A DNA stretch of 64,000 nucleotides from JAAYEA01 sp012689325 (GCA_036841525.1 DAITVZ010000006.1:37413-101412); one strand, 5' to 3'; counted from the first letter of the stretch, positions 1-9,343 are shown. Made by a program: numbers and translations. The notes: generated by a model not told the origin, from the letters alone.

Positions 1-2235
1 GGGCACGAATTGCTGGCAACGATCCTGGCGCGGCGCGGCCTGGGCGATCCCGAGGCAGCCCGCGCCTTCCTGGATCCCTCAGCGTACCAGCCCGCGTCCG
101 GCTATGAGCTGCCGGGCCTGGATCGAGCCGTGGCGCGCCTGCGCCGAGGCATCGAAAGCGGAGACCGGGTGACTATCTGGGGGGATTTCGATGCCGACGG
201 GCAGACGGCCACTGCCCTTCTGCTGGATGCGCTGGGTTGCCTTGGCGCCAACGTCGGGTACTATGTGCCGAGTCGAGAAGAGTCGCACGGCCTGAACCTT
301 CAGGGTGTGGAGCGGCTTGCTCAGGAGGGAACCAAGCTGCTGATTACGTGCGACACCGGCGTGACGGCAGATGAGGAGGTTGGGCTCGCTCGCCAGCTTG
401 GCGTGGACTGTATCATCACCGACCACCACGATCTGGCGGCCACGCTTCCCGTTGCCGAGGCCGTGGTCAATCCCAAGATGCTGGATGCGGCTCACCCGTT
501 GCGCGAGCTGACCGGCGTGGGTTGCGCTTTCAAGGTGGCCGAGGCGCTGAATGAGGTGCTGGGCGTCTCGGCCAACACGACGGGCCTCCTGGACCTGGTG
601 GCCGTGGGTATGGTGGCCGATGTGGCCTCCCTCGTGGGGGACGTGCGCTACCTGACCATGCGCGGGCTGATTGCCCTTCAGCACGCCAGGCGGGTAGGAT
701 TGCGCGCGTTGTTGGAAAGCGCAGGGCTCGACCCCGCTGGCATCACCGCCGAGCATATCGGCTACGTGATCGCTCCACGGCTCAACGCCCTTGGCCGGCT
801 GGGCGATGCCAGCTTGTGCGTCGAGTTGCTGACCACCCAGGATCTTGGCCGCGCCAGGGTGATCGCCACGATGATCGAGCAGTCCAACGACCAGCGCAAG
901 CTGCTGGTGAAGCAGGTGCTGGACGCCGCCGAAGCGCAGATCCAGCGTGAAGGGTCACGGACGCTGGAGGAGCCCGTGCTGGTGCTGGCGCACGCGAGCT
1001 GGCCCGAGGGAGTCATCGGCATCGTGGCGGGCAGGCTCGCCGAGCGGTATGGACGGCCCGCGGTGCTCATCGCGGAGGGGCGTGATGGCTTTGCCCGGGG
1101 CTCGGCCCGGTCCGTGGCTGGGCGTGACATCCACGCGGCCATTGCGGAGCAGGCCGATCTGCTCGAGCGCTATGGTGGCCACCCGATGGCGGCAGGTTTC
1201 TCGCTGGCGGTGAGCCGCCTGCCCGAGTTCCGCCAAAGGCTGGCGGCCGCCGTGGCGCGACAGGCTGCCGAGGGGCCTCGCCCGGACGAGTTGGTGATCG
1301 ATGCCTACGTTCAGCTCGGCGATCTGTCACTGGAACTGGCGCGCGACCTGGCGCGGCTGGGGCCATTCGGGCCGGGGAACCCCGCGCCCTGCCTGGTGGC
1401 GGGCAATCTCGAGCTGGTCTCACAGGCGATCATCGGGCGCACGTCCGAACACAGGCGACTGGTGGTCCGCGGCGTCGATGGGCAGGAGCGAACCGCCCTG
1501 CAGTGGCACGGCGCGGATACGCCTCTGCCCGAGGGCAGGTTCGACCTGGCCTTCTCGCTTCGCGCTAGCGACTATCAAGGCCGAAACGAGGTGCAGATCG
1601 AGTGGATCGCGGCGAGAGAGCTGGAACCGACGATCGCGGCGGCGCCCAAGGCCAAGGCGGAGGTCGTGGACCTGCGATCCGTGCTCGATCCCGTCGCCGC
1701 AGTGGCGGGGGCGGCGGCAGGGCAGGAGGCGATGATCTGGGCCGAGGGACTGACGACACCACCCGCTGGGGCCCGAGACCGCGCCCTGTTGGGGCCTGCT
1801 GCTGTTCTGGCGATCTGGAGTATTCCCCCGGGGCCATCCGAGCTAAGGAGGGCGATGGCCGCCGCGGCTTCGCAGCGCATCCTGTTGCTCGCCATCGATC
1901 CCGGCCTGGACGAGCCGGGCAAGTTCGTGTCCCGCTTGCTCGGCCTGGTGAAGCACACCCTTGCCAGCAAGGGGGGTAAGGTTGCGCTCGCGCGGCTTGC
2001 GGCGGCGATGGCTCATCGCGAGGAGACGGTCCTGGCGGGACTGCGGCTGCTGCAAGCCAGAGGACAGATCGTGGTTGGAGCGCAGAATGGCGACTTGGCG
2101 CTGGCGCCGGGGGATGGATCGGCCAGTCCCGATACGCGAGCCCTGGAGAAGACACTACTGGAGCTCCTGTCCGAGACGGCGGCTTACCGCAGACACTATC
2201 GCACCGCGCCGCCCGAGTCCCTGCTGGGTGACTGA
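1..2235 (+). CDS. recJ: Single-stranded-DNA-specific exonuclease RecJ (5' end outside window)
   Basis: RecJ degrades single-stranded DNA 5' to 3' in recombinational and mismatch repair. The frame is open from the first base. The first usable start inside the window is a TTG at position 10, with no visible ribosome site, so the true start probably lies upstream. Numbering from that TTG, the DHH phosphoesterase motifs are visible: DFDADG at about 59-64, the CDTG segment at about 114 and DHH at about 138-140. The DHHA1 part carries GGHPMAAGF near residue 395 and is followed by an OB-fold-like stretch. About 190 further C-terminal residues follow, as in longer RecJ proteins such as those of Firmicutes. 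The gene ends 18 bp before the convergent permease gene. Family assignment is secure; the exact N-terminus is not. Confidence 0.93.
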   Translation, partial: GHELLATILARRGLGDPEAARAFLDPSAYQPASGYELPGLDRAVARLRRGIESGDRVTIWGDFDADGQTATALLLDALGCLGANVGYYVPSREESHGLNLQGVERLAQEGTKLLITCDTGVTADEEVGLARQLGVDCIITDHHDLAATLPVAEAVVNPKMLDAAHPLRELTGVGCAFKVAEALNEVLGVSANTTGLLDLVAVGMVADVASLVGDVRYLTMRGLIALQHARRVGLRALLESAGLDPAGITAEHIGYVIAPRLNALGRLGDASLCVELLTTQDLGRARVIATMIEQSNDQRKLLVKQVLDAAEAQIQREGSRTLEEPVLVLAHASWPEGVIGIVAGRLAERYGRPAVLIAEGRDGFARGSARSVAGRDIHAAIAEQADLLERYGGHPMAAGFSLAVSRLPEFRQRLAAAVARQAAEGPRPDELVIDAYVQLGDLSLELARDLARLGPFGPGNPAPCLVAGNLELVSQAIIGRTSEHRRLVVRGVDGQERTALQWHGADTPLPEGRFDLAFSLRASDYQGRNEVQIEWIAARELEPTIAAAPKAKAEVVDLRSVLDPVAAVAGAAAGQEAMIWAEGLTTPPAGARDRALLGPAAVLAIWSIPPGPSELRRAMAAAASQRILLLAIDPGLDEPGKFVSRLLGLVKHTLASKGGKVALARLAAAMAHREETVLAGLRLLQARGQIVVGAQNGDLALAPGDGSASPDTRALEKTLLELLSETAAYRRHYRTAPPESLLGD

Positions 2236-2253
2236 GAGCCTCAGCGTGGCCTG

Positions 2254-3189
2254 CTAGCGTGCCTCATGCCTGCGCGTGATGTCCATTTGGCGGCGCAGGC
2301 CCTCGCCCAGCAGGTTGAAGGCAAAGATCATGGCGAAAACCACGATGCCCACGATGATCGGCTCCCACGGCACCATGATCACCTTGGCCCAGACGCCAGA
2401 GAGCATCTGCCCCAGTTCGGGGTAGCCGGCGGTCAGCATCTTCCACGTGTCCGGATTGTCCCCCCGCGCGACCTCGTAGATAGTCCCTCCTCCAATGTAG
2501 ACACCCAAGAAGCCGAGCTCGGAAACGATTAGCAAGACGGTGCCTATCTCGAAGGAGATCAGGGCGGGGAGCGCAGGCCATAGCTGCGGCAGCACATGCC
2601 TCCACAGGATGCTTCGGGGCCTGACGCCTACGGCCCGCGCGCTCTCGATGAACGGCGACTGCAGCGTGCTGAGGGTCTGGTTGCGTACAAAGGCCGCGAC
2701 ATCGGCCCAGCCGGTGAGGGCGAGGGCGATCAGGAAAGCGGCCAGCCCACGATGAGCCCCCATGAACGAGATCGCTGCGACGCAGAACACCAAGGCCGGA
2801 ACCGCCAGCGCCGCGCTGATGGCCAGGTCGATCATCTGCCGAGGCAGCCCGCCAAGCCAACCCGCGGCCAGCCCGAAGGCGATGCCCAGCACGGCGCGAA
2901 TGGCCACCGCGATGCTGCAAAGCAGCAGGGTGGGGCGGATCGCGCAAAGCAGGCGGCTCAGGATGTCGCGGCCAGCCTCGTCGGTGCCCAAGGGGAACAA
3001 GCCTGGCAACCGTCCTGGGGCGACGGGCTGACGGGCCGGGACGACCATCTCGCCATCGAGGTACATCACCTTGTCGAAGACCTTGAGGGGATCGTGCGGC
3101 GCGAGGGAGGGGCCCACAAAGCCCAGCAACAGGAACCCCGCGACCAGCACGAGCCCTATGCGGAGCAGTGGGTCGCGGCGGCGAGACAT
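2254..3189 (-). CDS. ABC transporter permease, OppC/DppC type
   Basis: This is an inner-membrane permease subunit of a peptide/nickel-type ABC importer. An N-terminal membrane segment lies at about residues 8-28. The motif region includes a FPLGTDEAGRD segment typical of OppC/DppC proteins, and the EAA loop reads ESARAVGVRPRSILWRHVLP. Five or six membrane segments are visible in 311 residues, the usual size. The ATG at 3189 was chosen because GGAGAG lies just upstream; the frame is open further upstream, but there it overlaps the preceding permease gene. It is the last gene of a three-gene minus-strand operon: URO-D-like protein, OppB-like permease, this gene. No ATP-binding or solute-binding partner is adjacent, so the transported substrate is unknown. 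Confidence 0.88.
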   Translation of the reverse strand: MSRRRDPLLRIGLVLVAGFLLLGFVGPSLAPHDPLKVFDKVMYLDGEMVVPARQPVAPGRLPGLFPLGTDEAGRDILSRLLCAIRPTLLLCSIAVAIRAVLGIAFGLAAGWLGGLPRQMIDLAISAALAVPALVFCVAAISFMGAHRGLAAFLIALALTGWADVAAFVRNQTLSTLQSPFIESARAVGVRPRSILWRHVLPQLWPALPALISFEIGTVLLIVSELGFLGVYIGGGTIYEVARGDNPDTWKMLTAGYPELGQMLSGVWAKVIMVPWEPIIVGIVVFAMIFAFNLLGEGLRRQMDITRRHEAR

Positions 3190-3202
3190 ACCTCTCTCTC
3201 CT

Positions 3203-4165
3203 TTAGTGGATCGTGAGCTGGGCGCCATTGGGGTGGCGCTGCCTGGGATCCAGCCAGAAGGCCAGGACGCTGGCAACCAGGTCCGTGAGCAACAGCACGG
3301 CGCCGAAGGCCACCGCGAGGGCGGCCAGCAGCTCCGGGTGGGCATAAAGGGCTGAGGGAGCTCTCCCGTCGGCGCGAACGCCGATGTCATACATGAAGAG
3401 GCGTCCGAGGCCTGGCCACAGGAACAGTGTCTCCACGATGATCAGGCCGCTCACAAAGATGCGGCTCGCGTGCCCGATGGCGATCGCCACTGCCGAGGCG
3501 ACATTGGGCAAGGCGTGGCGCCACAGCAGCCTGCCCCAGCTCAGCCCCTTGCTTCGGGCAACGCGGACGTATTCCTGCTGCAATTCGCTCTCCACCAGGG
3601 AGGCCACGAGGTGCGCGATCTGCAACGCGGGCCGGCTGGCCAGAACGAGCACGGGTAGAACGAGATGCTCATCGATGCCGTAGCCGCTGAGCGGCAGAAT
3701 GCGCGCGCTGGAGCCACGGAGCAATGTCAGGTAGATCAGGCCTCCGATGGCGGCGACGCCGACTAAGAACCCGGGGAGCGAGAGCCCGCCGCTGTATAGC
3801 AGCAGCGCCCAGGGTTTGATGCGCATGGTGCGCCGGGAGACGGAGAGCATGCCCAAGCCGAGACCTACCACCGAGCTGACCAGCAACGCCGCGCCCACCA
3901 GGATCATGCTGTTCTTGGCGGGCTCTCGCAGGACCTCCCGAATGGGGGCGTTCGAGAGCTCGCCCAGGTCTCCTCGCGCGAGCCCTCGGAGGTAGTCGGC
4001 ATAGCTGGGAAATGCCAGCCCCTGGTTCTGCCATAGCTTCAGCACAGACCCACCAACGTACGGGTTGAACCGAGGGTGGGCCACGGCGTACTGGAACCCC
4101 ACCCAGTTGAGGAGGGGCAGCAGGATCGCGATCAGCAGCAACTTGCGCCCAACGAATCGAGCCAT
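3203..4165 (-). CDS. ABC transporter permease, OppB/DppB type
   Basis: This is the second permease subunit of the same importer, 320 residues. An N-terminal membrane segment (about 8-25) is followed by an extracytoplasmic loop containing YADYLRGLARGDLG, as in OppB/DppB proteins. Several membrane segments follow, with an EAA loop EYVRVARSKGLSWGRLLWRHALP near residue 200. The ATG at 4165 has AGGGAGG in front. Its A is shared with the TGA stop of the URO-D-like gene (1-base overlap), implying translational coupling. It ends 13 bp before the OppC-type gene. What the pair transports cannot be read from the sequence. Confidence 0.88.
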   Translation of the reverse strand: MARFVGRKLLLIAILLPLLNWVGFQYAVAHPRFNPYVGGSVLKLWQNQGLAFPSYADYLRGLARGDLGELSNAPIREVLREPAKNSMILVGAALLVSSVVGLGLGMLSVSRRTMRIKPWALLLYSGGLSLPGFLVGVAAIGGLIYLTLLRGSSARILPLSGYGIDEHLVLPVLVLASRPALQIAHLVASLVESELQQEYVRVARSKGLSWGRLLWRHALPNVASAVAIAIGHASRIFVSGLIIVETLFLWPGLGRLFMYDIGVRADGRAPSALYAHPELLAALAVAFGAVLLLTDLVASVLAFWLDPRQRHPNGAQLTIH

Positions 4166-5355
4166 CAGCCTCCCTTTGAGGGTTGAGCGGGGCCCGAGTT
4201 GCCCGGTGCGGCGCGGGCCAGCAGCCGCCACTCGTCGAACATGGCCAGGGCGTTCTCCCAGGGCCAATGGGCGCGGATCGAGGGGACCGCACTCAGGATG
4301 AGACCGCGCGGTCCGAAATGCCCGAAGGCGTCGCGCACGGCCTGGCGGGCGATCTCGGGCGTGCCTTCGCCGATGTGGATGGGGCCGGAGACGCCGCCCC
4401 AGATGGCGTGGCGCGGGCAGAGACGCCGAGCCACCAGGCCCATGTCCTGGTTGCCCAGGGCTGGCTCAATAGAGTGGTACGCGTCAAAGTCGAGCTCGGC
4501 CAGGATATCGAGCATGGGCATGATGCCGGTGCAGACTGTGTAGGTGACCGCTGCGCCACCAGAATGCATGGCCTGGATCTCGCTTTTGAGCAGGGGGACC
4601 AGAAAGCGTTTGATCTGGCGCGGGCTCCAGAAATCCATCGTCTCGTAGAACCCGTTGCGGCAGACCACGTCGACGCCCCAATCGGCCAAGACCTCGGCGC
4701 GCTTCATGGTGGCCTCGTGCTCGACGGCCAGGAAGCGCTCCATGATCTCCGGATTGTCCATGGAGACTGTGACGGCCTGGGCGGCGCCAAAGACCTGGAC
4801 CGCGGAGGTGAGGCCCATGCCGCATGAGGCGAAGGTGATCACCCCGAACTCGTTGGCTAGCCGCTTGCGCTCGATGAAGCGCTCTCTGCCCTGCGAGATG
4901 GCCTGGTCATTGGGGCCGAGTTGCACATATCGGAACCGCTCGACATCTTCGAGGGTCTCTAGCCAGGGCTTAACATAACGGGAGACGCACCAGTCGCTGT
5001 TGAGCGGAATGTCGTCCCCGTGGGGCCAGTCATCGGTGACGCGCACCGCGGCAGTGAGGGGGCCCTCGGGCGTGCTGATCTCTTTGCGCAGGATCGGCCA
5101 GGGCTCCTGAGGTGACGTTTCCTTCCACACCCGCGTGGTCACGGCGGGATGCCAGGAGGGCTCCAGGCTCACAGGGACGTAGCTGTCCAGACCCAGGCCG
5201 CGCACGATGCGGTCTAGCGTATCGGCCCGGCCTCGCCAGGTGTAGGCTGGGCCGAGGAGGGACTCGCTGAAGGAAGGGCAGCAGGGCACATGATCAACGT
5301 CTTGGCGGCGCAGCGCCGCCAGCATCCGCTCGCGAGAGGTCATGGCTGTAGTCAA
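4165..5355 (-). CDS. Uroporphyrinogen decarboxylase (URO-D) family protein, methyltransferase-like
   Basis: This is a 396-residue TIM-barrel protein of the URO-D family, which contains true uroporphyrinogen decarboxylases and the corrinoid-linked methyltransferases MtaA, MtbA and CmuA. It opens with TSRERMLAALRRQDVDHVPCCPSF, the typical family start. The C-terminal half has YTVCTGIMPMLDILAELDFDAYHSIEP, where methyltransferase members place a zinc-binding Cys. It is probably not the heme-pathway HemE, since no heme genes are nearby and the protein is longer. The start is a TTG at 5355 with AGGAG seven bases upstream. The ATG at 5343 lies 19 bases from that site and is less likely. The operon with two peptide-type permeases suggests uptake of a methylated or demethylatable compound; this is inference only. 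Confidence 0.75.
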   Translation of the reverse strand: MTTAMTSRERMLAALRRQDVDHVPCCPSFSESLLGPAYTWRGRADTLDRIVRGLGLDSYVPVSLEPSWHPAVTTRVWKETSPQEPWPILRKEISTPEGPLTAAVRVTDDWPHGDDIPLNSDWCVSRYVKPWLETLEDVERFRYVQLGPNDQAISQGRERFIERKRLANEFGVITFASCGMGLTSAVQVFGAAQAVTVSMDNPEIMERFLAVEHEATMKRAEVLADWGVDVVCRNGFYETMDFWSPRQIKRFLVPLLKSEIQAMHSGGAAVTYTVCTGIMPMLDILAELDFDAYHSIEPALGNQDMGLVARRLCPRHAIWGGVSGPIHIGEGTPEIARQAVRDAFGHFGPRGLILSAVPSIRAHWPWENALAMFDEWRLLARAAPGNSGPAQPSKGG

Positions 5356-5421
5356 GAACGGGCTCCTGGGCTGGGATTCCGCTGCCACTGAGGCGCAGCG
5401 GTACATTGGCGATCGGTGCGT

Positions 5422-5449
5422 ATCATAGCGCCTTTGCGGCTGCTGTCAA
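5422..5449 (-). promoter_or_regulatory. Sigma70-type promoter of the URO-D/permease operon
   Basis: On the minus strand a consensus -35 TTGACA (5449-5444) and a -10 TATGAT (5427-5422) are separated by 16 bp. They lie about 67 bp ahead of the TTG start of the URO-D-like gene. No obvious operator palindrome overlaps it. Confidence 0.65.
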
Positions 5450-5468
5450 CTTGCCTGCGGCGGAGGGG

Positions 5469-6290
5469 CTAGATCAGTGTGCGGCGCGGCGAGAACAGGA
5501 AGGTGAGCACAAAGACGACCGTGCAGGTGAGCACGATGGCAGGGCCAGAGGGCACATTGAGATAGTACGAAAGATACAGCCCGACCACGCCGCAGAGTCC
5601 GCCAATGGCTGCTGCCAGCCCCATCATGCTGGGAAGCCTACGGGTTACCAAGTAGGCGGTGGCGGCAGGCGTGACGAGCATGGAGAGCATCAGGGCGACT
5701 CCCACCGTTTGCAGCGAGACGACGATGACGATGGCGATCATGATGAGCAACAGGTAGCGCAGGAGGTCCACGGGCCACTTGAAGGTAACGGCCAAGGTGG
5801 GGTCGAAGGAAAGGACGAGGAACTGCCGGTATAGCACCAGGACAAGCGCGAGCACGGCCAGGCTCAGGCCCGCCGTGAGCCAGAGGTCGCCTTCGGACAC
5901 GCCTAGGACATTGCCGAACAGAAAGTGGGTGAGGTCCACGGTATAGGAGCCGACAAAGCTGAGCATGACGATGCCGAGCGCAAAGAGCCCCGAAAAGATG
6001 ATGCTGATGGAGGTGTCCTCGCGAAGCCGGCCCTGTTTGGTGAGATAGCCGATGCCGAGCGCCGTCGCGACGCCCATGATCAGGGCGCCCAGCGAAAGGG
6101 GCAACTCGAGCAGATAGGCAATGGAGACGCCAGGGAGGATGGCGTGGGCCAGGGCGTCGCCGAGGAAGCCCATGCCCCGCAGCACCACGAACGATCCTAA
6201 CACAGCGCAGACCACGCCAACCATCACCGCCGCCAGCATGCCTCTCTGCATGAAAGGGTACGCGAGTGGCTCGAGCAGCCAGGTCAACAT
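5469..6290 (-). CDS. Metal ABC transporter permease (ZnuB/MntB family)
   Basis: This is an integral membrane subunit of a zinc/manganese-type (ABC-3 family) importer, 273 residues. It has about eight hydrophobic segments and the family sequence VVLRGMGFLGDALAHAILPGVSIAYLL near residues 35-60. The ATG at 6290 was chosen because GAGGAG sits 10 bases upstream. The ATG at 6299 touches that site and would leave no spacer. The 5' end sits next to, or overlaps, the ATPase gene stop at 6292. It is the third gene of the minus-strand operon after the binding protein and ATPase. Confidence 0.9.
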   Translation of the reverse strand: MLTWLLEPLAYPFMQRGMLAAVMVGVVCAVLGSFVVLRGMGFLGDALAHAILPGVSIAYLLELPLSLGALIMGVATALGIGYLTKQGRLREDTSISIIFSGLFALGIVMLSFVGSYTVDLTHFLFGNVLGVSEGDLWLTAGLSLAVLALVLVLYRQFLVLSFDPTLAVTFKWPVDLLRYLLLIMIAIVIVVSLQTVGVALMLSMLVTPAATAYLVTRRLPSMMGLAAAIGGLCGVVGLYLSYYLNVPSGPAIVLTCTVVFVLTFLFSPRRTLI

Positions 6291-6291
6291 G

Positions 6292-7104
6292 TCAGGCATT
6301 CTCCTCGTGGCGTTCCACGCAACCGCTGTGAGAGCAATGGGTGTCGCCAACCACCAGGGTGCCTCCTCCAGCAACAGGCCAGGTGGTCACCTGGCCGCCA
6401 AATGCCTCGCGGAGGATCTCGGGACGAAAGACGTGCGCGGGAGTCCCGAAGGCGACGAGCTTGTGATTCAGCAGAAGCATCAGGTCAAAGGCGTCGGCTG
6501 CCAGCTCGATGTCGTGGGTGGAGAGGAGGATGGTGGAGCACACGCCCTTGAGGTCCTCCAAAAGGGACAAGATGGCCTCTTGGCTGGGCACGTCGATGCC
6601 ACGAAAGGGCTCGTCGAGCAGGAGAAGCTGCGCCTCCTGGGCCAGGGCGCGCGCCACAAAGACGCGCTGTTGCTGCCCGCCGGATAGCTCACTGATCTGC
6701 CGTGAAGCCAGGTTGGCCATGCCCACGCGCGACAAGGCGTCCATCACGATCTCTTTGTCGTGCTTGGTGGGCCAGCGCATCCAGCCGATATGGGCATAGC
6801 GGCCCATCATGACGACGTCGTATACGGTGACAGGGAATCGCAGGTCCATCCCGCTGCTCTGGCTGACATAACTCACAGGAACCCGGCGGTCCTGGGGACT
6901 GTGTCCAAAGACGCGCACCGTGCCGTGGGAGAGCGGCAATATGCCCACGATCGCCTTGAACAGCGTGGACTTGCCGGCGCCGTTCGGGCCGATCACGGCG
7001 ACGCGCCGCCCGCACGGGATATCCACGGTGACGCGATCCAGCGCGTGATGGCTGTTGTAGCTCACGGTGGCCTCGCGCAGCTCCAGGGCGTTCGTTTCCT
7101 GCAT
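6292..7104 (-). CDS. Metal ABC transporter ATP-binding protein (ZnuC/MntA family)
   Basis: This is the cytoplasmic ATPase that powers the metal importer, 270 residues. Walker A GPNGAGKST is at residues 39-47. The signature LSGGQQQR and Walker B LLLLDEP, followed by the H-loop STHD, are all intact. The C-terminal tail is rich in Cys and His (GDTHCSHSGC), which could contact metal; that is inference. It sits 17 bp after the binding-protein gene and runs into the permease gene, so the three are expected to be co-transcribed. Confidence 0.92.
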   Translation of the reverse strand: MQETNALELREATVSYNSHHALDRVTVDIPCGRRVAVIGPNGAGKSTLFKAIVGILPLSHGTVRVFGHSPQDRRVPVSYVSQSSGMDLRFPVTVYDVVMMGRYAHIGWMRWPTKHDKEIVMDALSRVGMANLASRQISELSGGQQQRVFVARALAQEAQLLLLDEPFRGIDVPSQEAILSLLEDLKGVCSTILLSTHDIELAADAFDLMLLLNHKLVAFGTPAHVFRPEILREAFGGQVTTWPVAGGGTLVVGDTHCSHSGCVERHEENA

Positions 7105-7121
7105 GCTGGCCTTTCGGGGCG

Positions 7122-8120
7122 CTATCTGAGCGCCGAGACGATAGAGTTCGTGTTGTACCGCATCATATCGATATAGGTCTCTGCTCCCGAGCCGGGCGAT
7201 CCCAGCGAACCAGAGTACAGCGGCACGACCTTGGCCCCGGCATCTTGGGCGATCCGCTCGGCCAAACGAGGGTTGACGGTGCTTTCGGTAAAGATCGCCT
7301 TGACGCCCAGTTCACGGATGGCGGTCTCGAGCTTGGCCACATCCTGGGCGGAAGGCTCGGCGGAGGGGCTGATGGGGTAAACGGTCCCCACTTGCTCCAG
7401 GTCGTACCGCTCCGCATAGTATCCAAAGGCCTCGTGATTGGTCACCAGGCGCCGATTCCTGGCAGGGATAAGCGCGACCTGCTCGATGATCCACTGGTCC
7501 AGTTCTTCGAGTCGGGCTTTGTAGGCAGCCGCATTGCCCTGGTAGGTGGGCGCGTTGCTGGGGTCAAGGGCGCCCAAAACCGTGGCGATATTGTCAGCCC
7601 AGAGCAGCACGTGCCGCACGTCTAGCCAGACATGGGGATCCGCGGCCTCGTGATCCTCATCCGCTGTGGCGCTCTGATCCCCCTCGTGATCATGCCCCGC
7701 GCGGGGCTCGATCCCGGAGGAGACGTAGGCCAGGGCCGCGCTGCCTCCGGCATTGCGCAGCATACTGAGGAGGAACTCTTCCAGCCCGAAGCCGCTGGCC
7801 AGGACCAGGTGCGCTCTGCTGACGGCGGTGAGGTCCGAAGGAACTGGCTGGTACGAGTGCGGGTCCCGGCCAACCTGGAGCAGAACGTTCAGATCAATCA
7901 AGTCCCCGCCGACGTTCCTGGCCACATCGCCCACGATGTTGGTGGTGGCGACCACTTGGAGCTTCTGCCCTGGCGAAAGAGACAATGGTTGCAGTTCGGG
8001 CAACTGGTGGCTCCACGAGGGCCCCGCCTGCTCTGCTCCCCCCGTCGAGCCGCAGGCGGTCGCCAGCGATAGCAGGATCGCGAGGAGCAAGCAGCCGATA
8101 CGATTCCGGGAGAGAGTCAT
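7122..8120 (-). CDS. Zinc/manganese ABC transporter substrate-binding lipoprotein (ZnuA-like)
   Basis: This extracytoplasmic metal-binding protein feeds the importer. An N-terminal lipoprotein signal ends in LATAC, with the lipidated Cys at residue 23. The cluster A-1 fold motifs are visible: VVATTNIVGDVARNVGG, a metal-site His in GRDPHSYQP, and DPHVWLD after a His/Asp-rich loop (HDHEGDQ...DEDHEAADPH). That loop is typical of zinc-type ZnuA proteins. The second domain has VTNHEAFGYYAERY and FTESTVNPRLAE. The ATG at 8120 was chosen because AAGGAAGG lies in front and the signal peptide starts there. Zinc is more likely than manganese because of the His-rich loop, but the metal is not proven. 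The protein is 332 residues. Confidence 0.9.
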   Translation of the reverse strand: MTLSRNRIGCLLLAILLSLATACGSTGGAEQAGPSWSHQLPELQPLSLSPGQKLQVVATTNIVGDVARNVGGDLIDLNVLLQVGRDPHSYQPVPSDLTAVSRAHLVLASGFGLEEFLLSMLRNAGGSAALAYVSSGIEPRAGHDHEGDQSATADEDHEAADPHVWLDVRHVLLWADNIATVLGALDPSNAPTYQGNAAAYKARLEELDQWIIEQVALIPARNRRLVTNHEAFGYYAERYDLEQVGTVYPISPSAEPSAQDVAKLETAIRELGVKAIFTESTVNPRLAERIAQDAGAKVVPLYSGSLGSPGSGAETYIDMMRYNTNSIVSALR

Positions 8121-8189
8121 GGGCCTTCCTTCTAGGCTTGGGCAGCGCAACTTGGACAAGACACGCCGCCAAGCCCTGAGAGACAGCCC

Positions 8190-8218
8190 ATTATACCCTG
8201 GAGTGGCGCTGGACACAA
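8190..8218 (-). promoter_or_regulatory. Promoter of the metal transporter operon
   Basis: On the minus strand a -35 TTGTGT (8218-8213) and a perfect -10 TATAAT (8195-8190) are spaced by 17 bp, about 70 bp ahead of the binding-protein ATG. It lies just after the fabH stop, so the transporter is a separate unit from the fab genes. I saw no clear Zur/MntR palindrome. Confidence 0.7.
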
Positions 8219-8240
8219 ACGGCCAGAGGCTCGAGCGGGG

Positions 8241-9332
8241 TCACGAGGGGCGACGACGGCGGCTCGAGGCCAGTCGCAGGAGGCGCCGCCACTGCCAGAG
8301 GATCGCCGCCCATAGCTGCCGCCCGCGGCCGCGGACGGCCACGTGCCATGGAGGCCGGATCGTCCTGCCCCAGCGCACGATGGCGGCGCCCCAACTCAGC
8401 CCGCCGCCAAAGGCAACTAGGGCGACGAGCTCGCCATCGCGCAGGCGGCCCTCGTCGGCGGCCTCGCAGAGTGCAATGGGCACCGAGGCCGCGGAGGTGT
8501 TGCCGTAGCGCTCCAGGTTGCTATAGACCCTGTCGGGCGGATACCCGAGCTCCTCGCAGGCGGCATCCATGATCCTTTGGTTGGCCTGATGCGGGATTAC
8601 CAGACTCAGGTCGCTGACGGCGAGTCCCAGCTTGCTGGTGACCTCTCGCAAGGAAGAGGCCATGATGCGAGAGGCGAAGCGAAAGACGCGCCGGCCATCC
8701 ATGGCGATAACCGGCCCTTGGCCCGCCGCGCCTTCCCCTGGCCGGGAGCGCAGCACCAGGGCCTCGCCATCCGACCCATCGGATCCCAGCACGGAGGCAA
8801 GCAGGCCGGCTTTGGGGTCACCGGCCTGCAGGATGATCGCCCCTGCGCCATCGCCAAAGAGGACACAGGTATTACGGTCTCCCCAGTCCACGACCCCCGA
8901 CATCTTTTCGGCGCCGATGACCAGCGCCGCGCGGATGGAGCCCGCGCTGATGGCGTCGCTGGCCAGGGAAAGGGCGTAGACGAACCCGGAGCAGGCCGCG
9001 CTCAGGTCGAAGGCGCCGGCGTGATTGGCACCGATCGCGTACTGGACGATGCTGGCCACGGAAGGGAACACCTGGTCGGCGGTGGAGGTGGCCACGATGA
9101 CCAAGCCGATCTCGCCGGGGTCGATCATGGCCTTGCGGAGCGCCTCGCGCGCGGCGTGAACCGCCATCTCGGCGGCACCCTCAGCGGGCCGCGCGAGGCG
9201 TCGCTCGCGGATGCCGGTGCGCTGGCGGATCCACTCATCGCTCGTGTCCAGGGCTTGGGCGAGCTCGTCGTTGGTGACCGTTCGGGAGGGCAGATACTTG
9301 CCCCAGCCGGTGATCTGGGCTCTAGGTGGCAT
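8241..9332 (-). CDS. fabH: Beta-ketoacyl-ACP synthase III (FabH)
   Basis: FabH condenses acetyl-CoA with malonyl-ACP to start type II fatty acid synthesis. The catalytic triad is intact: Cys114 in SAACSGF, His248 in VIPHQANQRI and Asn278 in ERYGNTSAAS. Most family members end soon after the WGAA motif seen near residue 325. This protein runs about 40 residues further as an Arg/Trp-rich tail (363 residues in total), which is unusual and of unknown role. The gene follows fabF by 11 bp and ends the fabK-fabF-fabH operon. Confidence 0.95.
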   Translation of the reverse strand: MPPRAQITGWGKYLPSRTVTNDELAQALDTSDEWIRQRTGIRERRLARPAEGAAEMAVHAAREALRKAMIDPGEIGLVIVATSTADQVFPSVASIVQYAIGANHAGAFDLSAACSGFVYALSLASDAISAGSIRAALVIGAEKMSGVVDWGDRNTCVLFGDGAGAIILQAGDPKAGLLASVLGSDGSDGEALVLRSRPGEGAAGQGPVIAMDGRRVFRFASRIMASSLREVTSKLGLAVSDLSLVIPHQANQRIMDAACEELGYPPDRVYSNLERYGNTSAASVPIALCEAADEGRLRDGELVALVAFGGGLSWGAAIVRWGRTIRPPWHVAVRGRGRQLWAAILWQWRRLLRLASSRRRRPS

Positions 9333-9343
9333 ATGGGTCCGCC

